DNA from: Diploptera punctata
Taxonomy: Eukaryota > Arthropoda > Insecta > Blattodea > Blaberidae
Assembly: GCA_030220185.1 (NCBI GenBank)
Contig: JASPKZ010003441.1
Span: 744,001 to 808,000, forward strand
DNA length: 64,000 nucleotides
Direction: 5' to 3'
The translations under genes were made by a program, and so were the position numbers. Shown piece by piece: positions 11,001 to 22,981 of the stretch; positions within the stretch are counted from its first letter, which is position 1, and every line of letters begins with the position of its first letter. The notes beneath the pieces were generated by a model. That model did not search any database, was not told the DNA's origin, and saw only the letters and a list, made by a program, of their open reading frames with translations.

Positions 11001-14000
11001 AGAATGGTTAGCACATTCCATCAGGCAACATGAGAGTGGGAGGGGTAAAGTTGTAAAAATGCCCTATTGAATACTTCAAAATAACAAGTATGTGAAGGGT
11101 GTAGACAGGGCTGACCAGTACCTATCATATTACTCCATCCTTAGAAAAACAGTGAAATGAAGCAAGAAAGTTGTATTGTGGCCTGTGAATTGTGCACTCT
11201 TTACTGCTTTTTGGGTCTATAAATTTCAAAATCCTAACAACAATATGTCAAACAGAAGTTTTTTGCTTGAAACAGCCTCTTGTTTGGCAGTCGTGAAATT
11301 AGGAACAGATGACAGGGAAGAGGAGGGAAGATAGAGTGAAAAGGACACCATGTCAAACCCCACCAAGAAGGCTGAGACATATAGAAACATAAATTAACAC
11401 CAACTGTGTCTGAAAAAAAAAACCTTCCAAACCTTGCCACGTTTTTAGTGAACACAAGAAAAGAAACTCGCTACATATGCTCTTTTGCCCTGTGCCCTTA
11501 CATAAAGGGAAATGTTTATAACGCTATCAAACCCTCAATTTCTACTAGAAGGTCTGATGAGAACACTAATAAAGATTTACTTATGCAATATTGTTATTGA
11601 CTGTAAATATATTAATGTAAAAATCACACTGTGCTAGCGCGGTTTAAAATTTAAAAGTCCACGCTACTGACAGAAATGTCCGGTCCAGCAGTGGCAGATG
11701 GAACGCACAGCAGTCGGTCACCAATGTGTTAATCAGCTATTAAATGTACATACAGAACAGGACATTGAGGAGGATAATTTACAGACAGCAGAAATGCTGG
11801 TCGCAGAACCAAATGCATTAGAGGTTGAAATGGCAATTGAAAAATTCAAAATGTATAAAGCATCAGGTTCAGATGAGATCCCAGCAGAACTAATAAAATC
11901 AGGGGGAGAAAAATTGACGGACAAGATATGCTGGTTACTTAGTATGAATTGGGAAAAAGAAGCTCTTCCAGATGAATGGAAGGAATCAATTATCAGACCA
12001 ATTTATAAGAAAGGAGATAAAACTGATTGCAACAACTACAGGGGCATCTCATTACTTTCAACTTCATACAAAATTCTTACAAATATATTAGTAAGCAGAC
12101 TTACTCCCTATATTGATGACATTCTAGGAGATCATCAATGTGCATATAGAAGAAACAGGTCTACAACAGATCAGATTTTTAGTATAAGACAGATTTTAGA
12201 AAAGAAATGGGAATATAATGGTACTGTACATCAACTATACCTAGACTTCAAAAAAGCATATGATTCAATTAAGAGGGAGAAGTTATATAGTATCCTGTTG
12301 GAGTTCGGAATTCCTAAAATGTTAGTTAGATGGTCCCGGGTTCGAGTCCCGGTCTGGGCGAAAATTTTTCATAAGTAATGCCACGAGTGATTTCCAAATT
12401 ATCGATAAATTCACGACTCACGAAGTGAGGAGTGAATTTATCTAGAGAATTTGGAAATCAAGAGTGGCATTTGTTAGGACTATTTAACGAATAAAATTAA
12501 GCTGTTTACTCACAAATCATTATTTAACTGTAGTTATTTCAAAATATTAATATATTTAATGCAAACGGCGATGTTTGAAAACAAATGAGAAACGATAGGT
12601 ACGCTTCTACTGCTTCTTTTGTTTATCACTGCAACCAGATCATACTATTTATTGCCAAAGGAACGCAATATTGTAAGAATGCTCTCTAGTGGAGAAAAAA
12701 TGAAACACATCAATCTGTATATTAATTCATTTCTGATGTCGTATGATGTAAATATGACAATTATATTTTTCAGGATTATTACCTGGGAAAAAATACATTT
12801 AAGAAAGTGCAAACAGTGGTTTCTTTTTTTGGTGGTATAATCAATTGCTACAAATGTTGACATGTATGCACTATATATACAATCTGGTAGCCGTATTTCT
12901 TATAGGCTCAGTCACTGCAAAATAACGGTCAGACCTGTTCAGAATATTAAAAAGGAGGAGCTTTGTTTAATATGGTAATTATAACACTGATAAATATTTC
13001 GTGAAACACGACTCTGATTGGTTGTAAAACAGAAATCATTGAAACGTGATTGGTCATTGACTTCCATTTGGGGCATGAGTTAAATAGTCTCTTCAAATAT
13101 ATATTATATGAATGTGTCTAAATGGCACAAAGAGTAGGGTGCGTGTAGGCAAACAGTTTTCGGACACTTTTGAAATCCAGAATGGGTTGAAGCAAGGAGA
13201 TGCACTTTCTCCTCTACTATTTAATTTTGTACTAGAGCATGCCATTAAATCTTTAGAGAATGGGGAAGGCTTACAACTCAATGGTATTAATAAGCTGTTA
13301 GTTTATGCTGATGATGTAGTATTATTGGCCGATAGCGAGGAGATACTAAACACAGAACACACTATTGAGTAACACTAAGAAATTAGGACTGGAAGTAAAT
13401 ATCAATAAAACTAAATATATGGTCACACGTAGAAATACATTATATAATGGAAATGGACAGCTAATGACAAATGAGGGAAATTTTGAGGAAGTGGCTGAAT
13501 TCAAATACTTAGAACAATAATCACAAATAGGAATGAGATGCACAAAGAAATTAAACATAGGCTCAATTCTGGAAATGCGTGCTATTATGCATTGCAGAGA
13601 CTCTTGATGTCCCAACTCCTTTCAAAAAACGTTAAACTGAAAATATATAAAACTATTATTCTACCAGTTATATTATATGGGTGCGAAACATGGACTCTTA
13701 CTTTAAGGGAGGAAAGATTACAGGTATTTGGGAATAAAGTACTTAGGAACATTTTTGGACCAAAGAGAGATGAACAGACAGGTGAATGGAGAAGACTACA
13801 TAATAATGAACTACATGGTCTTTATAGGAAGCCAGATATAATAAGAACAGTTAAGTCTCATAGACTGCGATGGGCAGGACATGTGCCACGAATGGGGAAT
13901 GAAAGACGTGCATGGAAGCTTCTTGTAGGAAAACCAGAGGGAAAACGCCCAGTTGGTAGACCAAGAATGAGGTGGGAGAATAACATTAACTATGATTTGA

Positions 14001-17000
14001 GGGAAGTAGATTATACAGGGAATGATTGGAAAGCATTAGCTCAGGATAGGGATGTATGGAGAGCTTATGTCCGTGCGGCCATGAACCTATGGGTTCGATA
14101 GTGCCAGTGAGTAAGTAAGTAAGTAAGTAGTTACCATCACCAAGACAATTTTTATTTTTTATTTTACAAGGTTAAATGAATAAATTTAATATTCCAATTT
14201 ATAATTAAAAATATTTTAGCAAGGAATCATATTATGAATAGTAAGTGGAGAACATATTTTAATCGACTCACCTTATACATTTTCAAACTTCTTTGATACC
14301 GACGGTTTCAGACAACATCATGTCCTTCATCAGTCATTGCGTCCACTGATGAAATTCCGTGATTGTTGATTTCTTTAGTGACATCACCTCTTGTGCTTTC
14401 CCATCTTTCGTTGGGATTATAAACTTTGTAATTAAGTTTTTATCCACCGGAATATTGAAATTCATAGATCGATATTTATTCTTCTGAATGAATATCATTT
14501 CCCAAATTGTCATTTCCAACGGTTTATCCAACTATTTTAAAAGTTTCGCTTCTTTTTCAATTTTATGATGTTCTAGTAAACTATGTGCCGCAATTGCTGA
14601 TTTTTCAATTTCACAATTTTTAATATTTCTAAAATGTTCTTTAGTGCGTGTTTCTAAATTCCTTTTTGTTTTTCCTATGTATACTTTGCACATAGTTTAC
14701 TAGAACATCATAAAATTGAAAAAGAAGCGAAACTTTTAAAACAGCTGGATTAACCGTTGGAATTGACAATTTGGGAAATGATATTCATTCAGAAGAATAA
14801 ATATTGATCTATGAATTTCGATATTCCGGTGGATAAAAATTTAAATACAAAGTTTATAATCCCAATGAAAGATGGCAGCACAAGAGGTGATGTCACTAAA
14901 GAAATCAACAATCACAGAAATTGATCAGTGGACGCCATGACTGATGAAGGACATGATATTGTCTGAAACCGTCGGTATCAAAGAAGTTTGAAAATGTATG
15001 AGGTGAGTCGATTAAAATATGTTCTCCACTCACTATTAATGATATAATCTCATAATGTTTACTTCCCAATATTAATTTAAATATGAGGTATCATATGTTC
15101 CACACCATTCATTTAAATCTTTTCTGTTTAATATTTAATTTTAGGAAGTTATATTTTGAGGTTATTTTAATTATATTATTTTTGGTCTGGACATCTTACC
15201 TCAATATTAATGTTGATTTGTTCTTGAACATGTTTCAAAACAATTCTGTTTTATCTTCAGCTTTCCCAGTCTGGGAAAGCTGAAGATAAAACAGAATTGT
15301 TTTGAAACATGTTCAAGAACAAATCAACATTAATATTGAGGTAAGATGTCCAGACCAAAAATAATATAATTCTTTTCTGTTTATTTAATGCTTTATTTTG
15401 TTCTTTTTTTATATAGGCCATTTCTGCTATTAATCTTTTTGGTAATTATTTTCTTTGTGTAAAATTTTTATGTCATTCCATTTCATTTTATAATTTTGAT
15501 TAATTATATGTTCACTGATTACTGAAAGTTCTGCACTTGGTGTACTGATGTTCATTTTATGTTTGTCGATTCTTTTTCTTATAAATCTTTTTATTTAGCC
15601 TACATAAGATTTCTCACAATCACCACACAACAACTGTCAATTTACATGTATCAATTTTGTCTTTGCCAGTTTTCATTAAATTTCCTTCAAGTTTATTAGG
15701 AACTCTATGAGCAAAAACAAATTTGAATGGTTTCAATTTCTTTTCCAATCCTTCATTTAAACTTTTTACATAAGGTAATTTCAAGTGAAAGATTTGTTGT
15801 TCAACATCTAGATTTATTTTATCTAATTCCGTAGACATTTTTCTGTCTTCCAATATTTTCAATCTTCTCTTAATCTGTTGATTAATAAATTATAATAATA
15901 TTATCCGCAAGAGTTTATTTCTTCAGAATATTAAAATTTTTTGTAACGATGAAGGAAAAAAAAAGCACGTATGTTTGTACCAAACAAAACTACTATTTTT
16001 TTAAATACTTCATGGAATTGATCGATCTATTTATCAATTGGATGTTATGGTTACGTAAGTGGGTGTAGGTACCTACCATGTCCAATCTGTGGAAAACGTA
16101 GGTAGCTATATGATATGATAAAATATGATTCAAGATTATTTTCTTAATGTTATTGGGTGTAAATTTTATATGCTTTTATATAAAACTTTTTTAAATCTGT
16201 TATCCGGCCGATTACTAGCTTATCCGGTATCTGGCCAGATAGTAAATTTATACCAGATATCTGTTTCATCACTAATAGCACTTCTTTTATTTAATTATGA
16301 CCTACCAAGAATGAGGTGGGAGAATTACATTAACCGTCCACCACTGTAGTCTCAGTAGCGTGCTGCCTTGTCACGCAGCGGGCCCGGGTTCGATCCCCGG
16401 TCGGGACAGTTCTTCTGGGTGAGGTTTTTATCGGGGTTTTTCCTCACCTTTAAGACGAATGTCAGGAAAACTTTAAGGTCCAAACGGTCCCCGAAATCAT
16501 ATGGCCATCGCAACCATCATCATTCACATTCATCTTAGGATTAGGGACTCTCCTGGCATACCATTATCATCATCATCACCCATCATATCATCGGGGCAAC
16601 GTTACCCCGCCTTCCAGGTGCCCCAACCTCAGAAGTGGGTTACAAGTATGCCATACCAGGAGAGAAACCAGGAATGTCGAAAGACAAACCTGGGGCATTT
16701 GAAAAAGAAAAAAAAGAATAACATTAGTCATGATTTGAGCAAAGTAGATTATACAGGGGATGATTGGAAAACATTAGCTCAGGATAGGGAGGTGTGTAGA
16801 GCTTATGTACGTTCCTACAGGTTCAATAGAGCCAATGAATTATTTAGTTACAATTTAATTACATACAATGCAATAAAACAATTTCTTAAGTTATGCAGGT
16901 AGGAAATAACACTATGAGGTTTATTTTAATTTTGTTGAGTTGTTTCTTGACTCACCTCATACTTAACTTCCTTGCAGACTCGAGTTTCTTCACTGCATTT

Positions 17001-20000
17001 GTGACATTCTCAATGCTATATCACATTCACAACTGACGTCCAATGGTCTCCTCTCCTGCAGACTGACCTCCGCACCATCTGATGGCTGATCGACGAACTT
17101 CCAAATCAATCCCCTCTCCTTATCACCGGGTATTTCAAAATTCATAGTTGTGTTTTTATTGTCGCATATGTAAATTTCTTCCCAAATTGTGAGTTCCTTC
17201 ATTTTTTCCAATTGTTTAAGTAATTTTGTTTTGGTTTCTATTCTATGATTTTCTGACCAGGTATGTGCAGCTATTGCAGATTTTTTTGTCCATTTTTAAC
17301 ATTTCTGAGGTGTTCTTTTAATCTTGTATTTAGATTCCTTTTTGTTTTTCCTATGTATATCTTTTCACAATCTTTATAATTAATTTGATAAATTCCTGAT
17401 TTTTTGTAGTCTTCAATCTTTTCGTTTTTGTTGGTTTTTATTAAATTACCTAAACTGTAATCATTTTTCGGTGCTAATTTAATGTTGAATTTGTTGAAGA
17501 TTTTTTGAAACTTTTCAAATACTAAAGGATGGTATGTGAACTTCTTGAATTTTTTACCAATATCTTTATCCGTGTGAAGAGTACTTTCATACTTCATTGT
17601 TGGTTTTTATTAAATTACCTAAACTGTAATCATTTTTCGGTGCTAATTTAATGTTGAATTTGTTGAAACTTGTCAAATACTAAAGGGTGGTATGTGAACT
17701 TCTTGAATTTTTTACCAATATCTTTATCTGTGTGAAGAGTACTTTCATTAATCATTAATCATAATGAAAGTACTCTTCAGACAGATAAAGATATTGGTAA
17801 AAAATTCAAGAAGTTCACATACCACCCTTTAGTATTTGACAAGTTTCAACAAATCTTCAACAAATTCAACATTAAATTAGCACCGAAAAATGATTACAGT
17901 TTAGGTAATTTAATAGAAACCAACAAAAACATTTTTAACTTTGAAAAACGAAAAGATTGAAGACTGCAAAAAATCGGAAATTTATCAAATTAATTATAAA
18001 GATTGTGAAAGGATATACATACTCCTGGCACGACAGGCCTAGAGGGCCCTTAGCCTACCAGCCGGCCTCATATCTACATGTGTCAATCACATAGGTAGAT
18101 GGTCATCAGCCAGTGTAGGAGTGACATGTGGTCAGCATGTCGAGTCCTCCAGCCGTTACAGCGGGTTTTCTCAACCTGGAGCTGCTACTTATTGTAGCTA
18201 CCCAAATGCCTCACGATGCTGGGTGGGCACCGGTCCCATGCTAGCTGAAATACCATGAGAAAATTTCTTCCCCCATGGAGACTCGAACCAGCTCAAGTCC
18301 CGTAGCACTGCGCCAAGGCTTCCTGGCTTAACCACTCGGCTACGGCGCAGGACCGAAAGGATATACATAGGAAACACAAAAAGGAATCTAAATACAATAT
18401 TAAAGAAACACCTCAGAAATGTTAAAAATGGAGAAACAGAAAAATCTGCAATAGCTGCACATGCCTGGTCAGAAAAACATAGAATAGAAACCAAAACAAA
18501 ATTACTTAAACAATTGGAAAAACCGAAGGAACTCACAATTTGGGAAAAAATTTACATATGCAAGAATAAAAACACAACTATGAATTTTGAAATACCCGGT
18601 GATAAGGAGAGGGGATTGATTTGGAAGTTTGTCGGTCAGCCATCAGATGGCACGGAGGTCAGTCTGCAGGAGAGGAGACCATTGGACGTCAGGTGTGAAC
18701 ATGATACAGCATTGAGAATGTCACAAATGCAGTGAAGAAACTCGAGTCTGCAAGGGAGTTAGGAAGTATGAGGTGAGTCAAGAAACAACTCAACAAAATT
18801 AAAACAATTTCTGTCTGGTGATGAGTTTGTAGACAATATTTTTTGATTGACTGTGCACTGTAATTACCTGTTACATATGAAGGTTGGTTCCTCATCAGGC
18901 CATATATCTAGTAGAGGCCAATCTTCAATACATGCTCTACATTTACATGTGAAATGGTAAACTGTTTCATAATGAGTCTTCCTTTCTTCTTTCTTATTTA
19001 CAAAAAAGATTAACTGATAGCAATCAAAAACCTGAAATTAATGACATTAGAATATGTTTTAATCACAAAGTAGTAGTTAACAACAGTTTGTCATACAGAT
19101 TAGTTCATACCCATGAAGAGAGATAATTATGAAAAATAACTTATAATTAACATAGCAACAAATAACAACACTGCTACTAACACTTGGAGTATACATCATC
19201 GTAAACAACAACAACTAGTAGCAGAAGCTCAACCTGCTGATGATGGAAGTTAACTTCCGAAAGGCCTCCAGTTAATTTTATATACACAATTTTAACAAAG
19301 TTCAGGACGATGGCACCTGCCAACAGGTACATTTTAATTTTTAACTTTTATCTTATAACAAATAACAGATTTGAAGAAAGCATGATACATATACAAGAAA
19401 ATAAGGTTGTAAAGACAAAAATTTATTACTGCTAATAAAAGTACACTTCCAAAAGAAAAAAAGAAGAGAACGTAAAATTCAAGGAATTCACATATCATCC
19501 ACTGAAGCACCACAAGTTTAAAAAAAAATTTAAAAAAGTTTAATGTAAGATTGGCACCAAAGAACAAATACAGCCTACATAGGATAATTAAAACCAATAA
19601 AAATGAAAATGGAAGAAGGAAACAAATCAGGAATTTATTAGATCAAATGCGTGGATTGTGACAATATTTACATAGGAAAAACAAAAAGAAATTTGAAAAC
19701 AAAGGTGAAAGAACATCTTAGAAAAGTCAAAAATGGTGAAGTGGAAAAGTCAGCAGTAGCTGCTCATAGTTTGTCTGAGAAACATTTAATTGAATCAAAA
19801 GCCAGTCTAATTAAACAAATAGACAAACAAAAAAAGAACTGATGGTTTGGAAAAAATCCACATTAAAAAACAAGAAAGAAAACTTATAAACTTCGAAAAT
19901 CCCGCAGATTATGATTGTATCCGTAGGTTTATTGGTGCACCAACAGAGGGAACAAGAAGCAGTTCTTCTGATCGACATAAAATCAGTTGACGAGATATTA

Positions 20001-22935
20001 CTGAAGATGAAGCTGCCAAGGCTTTGAAACTGCAGTATAATTAGAAGACTGGATATGAGATGAGGTATCAAGTATTTTAATTTAATCATATATTAAACCT
20101 CATAGTGATTTTTTCTATAAAAGTTCAATGTAATTGTTTTGTTTGAATTTATAATTCGCTGGTTGAGTGGAAGAGAAGGGCTTATAGTCTTAACTCTGCC
20201 AGCTTAAATAAAGCATTATTATTATTGTTATTACTATTAAATAGAAGATAGGACATGAGATGAGATAAAAAGAATTTTATTTAAAATTTTGATTAAGATG
20301 GTATATTGAAGTAAATAGGAGGTTACCAAGGCTGGCATTAAAATATAAAATACAAGGAAAGAGACCAAGAGGTTGGCGTAGATATAAATGGATGTTGAAA
20401 GGAGTAGAATTGTTTGGTGTGAAGTGAAGGAGAGGGAGACATGGAATGATTGATATAGATGGAGGTTTTTGTCCAAAAGGAGATATGAGGAAAGATGAAG
20501 AAGATTGTTGTTCATAAATTAATTATGGCAAATGACATTATGAGGTTTTTAATTAATATTTATCCATTGTTGTTGAGATAATTTTTCAGGATAATTACTG
20601 TGTTTTAAATTTTACATTCGTGAATGTGATATTTATTTAACATTTTCCAGTCCTGGACAATACAATAAAAGCTCCTTATTCAAGTGGGATATATTCTGCA
20701 AATACTGTATGCTGCAAATACAGAAACTCGTAATTTGTATGGGTATATAGGGGATACGTTCCAAGGTTCCAAACTAAATTAGAAATTATCAAAATATAAT
20801 CAATTAATGAGAGATTTTGAACACTTTCTATTAATTATTACTGTCAGGCTTAGGCAAGGACTTAAAGAAGTTACTAATTTTTTTTTTCTGTTTTGCCGCT
20901 TTTAAAAGATTGGTATTCTGCTATGAATTCAGCGATTTTGCCTTCAGATTTCTTGATGAATCGTACAGTTGCTTCATTAACGTTGAAACAGTGTGATATA
21001 GACACAAGCGACTCACCAATGCGTAAACAGCCAAGCATTTCTATTTTTAATTAAAGCGGCAACACTACTTTCTTCTGCTTCGGAACTAATTTTCTTTCCT
21101 TCTACTCGACATTATAAATTGGCAACAAAGCAGAAGAGACACGTGTTATGCAATCAAAATTATTGCAATGAATGACAAGTTGAAAGAATAAAACACCAAT
21201 CTTGGCGAGGGCAGCATTTATAATGGACATTAGCAGCAAGTGAAATACAATGGTGTTGGTTTTTAACAATGAACTTTAGGCTTAGTGACAATAAGGTTTG
21301 TTTTTCTTTGATATTTATTTGTCCATTTGGTTTGAATCACTCTTTATAAAAGTTACCTTGAAACGTGCCTGCGGTAAAAATGTTACCGATGTGTTAATAA
21401 AGGATACTAATTCTTCTAATATACCGACGGGATCCGCGAATAAAGAAATTTTTTGCCGCGAATACAAGAACTGTGTCGCAAATTTTTAACTCGCTAATAA
21501 GGAGCTTTTACTGTATTAAATTTTTTGGAAAGAAAAATCAATGCTTGAAGTGGGACTTGAACCCTGGCCCCTATTTCTATGCACAAGCATGCAATCTGTT
21601 ACACCATTAAAAAAAAATATATCTTTTTTTTTATTTGCTTAGGGTGTTGGGTTAAAAGTTTTTAGAATTACCTGTTCTCCTCTGGCAATTGGTTTAACTG
21701 CACGTAATACACAAATATCTCCTCTATGGGTCATTCGAGTAACATTAGGATCACAAGAATGATTCACTAAGCTTAACACAGCATGAACTGCACATCCAAT
21801 TAACACTGGTTTCTTTTTGAATGATCCAGTTTCCCAATCATTTTCTGAAGAATATAGTATTTCTTCAACACCGTGACTATTGGCGAGTAGACTACAAATG
21901 TGTCGTAACAGAAGTCCACCAACTTCGTACTTGTACTCGTTGACATCGATATCAGAAAAGAAATCTGTCATGGTTTCAAGACAGTGAAGAATACATGCTG
22001 CAGTAACAGAACATAAAAACAAGGTCTCTGAAGTCAGTTTCTCAGTGTGAGTTACCAGCCAATAAATAGGACTGTAATCTGATGAAGAATATACACCCTT
22101 ATTATTAAACCCTTTCTTCATTTCTTCAACTTTTTCTTCAGCTGCCAAAGATTCTAACAAACTCTTAAGATCATTAGTTTTGCATGCTTTAATCATTATT
22201 TTCAATGCTAAATGACCTTTTTCAAATATTGCAAGTTTTTGTAATGTTGGTAATATGGAGCACCCAATATAATGGCTCTCATCCCAAGACAATGAGCGAC
22301 ACTCTTCACTGCAGTACATAACCTGCAACAAAACACACGTTACATTGATATCCCTGAGATGTTATATTTTTACTGAGTACAAACATCAAAATTACCAAAG
22401 AAATAGAAGAAAATAAACAAATACCTTTTTTGGATCTTAAATCGGTTAGAAACGAAGAAAAAAGAAAAATTAAATTTAGGATTCATAGGAAAGAAACTCA
22501 TAGGGAAAATTTTATTAAATCAACAGGGTTCAATCCAATTGGACATAAATTGGCAGCCTCCAGTAGTTTAACTCATAGACTAGGTAAACTTACCCTTAAA
22601 CGAAGAAGATTTCAAACAGGAGAAAAAGCACATAATCAAAGTAGCAAGAGAAAACGGGTTTGAGAAAAAATGGTACACAAAAGGATAGAAAATATAAAAA
22701 ACAAAAATTGATCAATAAAAGTACTCTTGAAAAGGAAAAAAACCACCTATGAAAAAATATAGGAAATTCACATATCACAATAAATTCCAAAAGATATTTG
22801 AGAAGTTTAATATTAAATTAGCACTGAAAAATAACCACAGTTTAAATAAACTAATAAAAACTAACAAAAATGAAAAAAAAAACTGATAAAAATAAAAAAT
22901 CAGGAATATATCAATTGAATGCACGGTTTGTGAAA

Positions 22936-22981
<46 letters not shown>

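Larger units (their letters stand above)
8780..14130 (+). mobile_element. RTE-type non-LTR retrotransposon, nearly full length, disrupted
   Basis: Carries a 5' leader (8780-9090), an apurinic-type endonuclease, a reverse transcriptase and a (GTAA)n tail at 14105-14129. The microsatellite tail plus the GTWNVRTL endonuclease start fit the RTE clade. Frameshifts and two insertions (piggyBac 10418-11728, unknown element 12331-13104) inactivate it. Other truncated copies of the same family are at 47294-47899 and 52208-54000. Confidence 0.85.
8625..15930. mobile_element. Nested insertion block (PLE outer, RTE and others inside)
   Basis: Bounded by the 12-base repeat ttaaaatttttt at 8613-8624 and 15931-15942. 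The outermost layer looks like PLE sequence (GIY-YIG region on the minus strand at 15400-15880; aataaacattat end near 8680). Inside are an RTE (8780-14130), a piggyBac, a second insert and a PLE palindrome. At least four insertion layers are visible. Confidence 0.7.
8363..16274. mobile_element. hAT-like element, split by a 7.3-kb insertion
   Basis: The ends are tagtgatgaaac (8363) and gtttcatcacta (ending 16274). Only 8363-8624 and 15931-16274 belong to it; the middle is a later nested insertion bounded by ttaaaatttttt. The element has an unbroken counterpart in the duplicated locus at 56571-57904, flanked there by an 8-base near-duplication. No transposase is recognisable, so it is non-autonomous. 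Confidence 0.7.
16886..18800. mobile_element. Large inverted PLE pair, TSD aaaacaatttc
   Basis: Left arm (to ~17760) is minus-strand PLE, right arm plus-strand, with the ends taagttatgcagg and caactcaacaaaatt. The 11-base duplication aaaacaatttc is exact at 16875-16885 and 18801-18811. The arms encode KSGIYQINY..CEKIYIGKTKRN, the GIY-YIG nuclease, plus the C-terminal ELTIWEEIYIC region. The left arm contains a ~150-base internal direct repeat (17430-17596 again at 17600-17748). The empty site is preserved near 58880. Confidence 0.85.

Noticed and set aside
22430..22663. Independent small basic protein
   Set aside because: It is the connector part of a PLE (SGFNPIGHKLA..) continuing after the LINE insertion.
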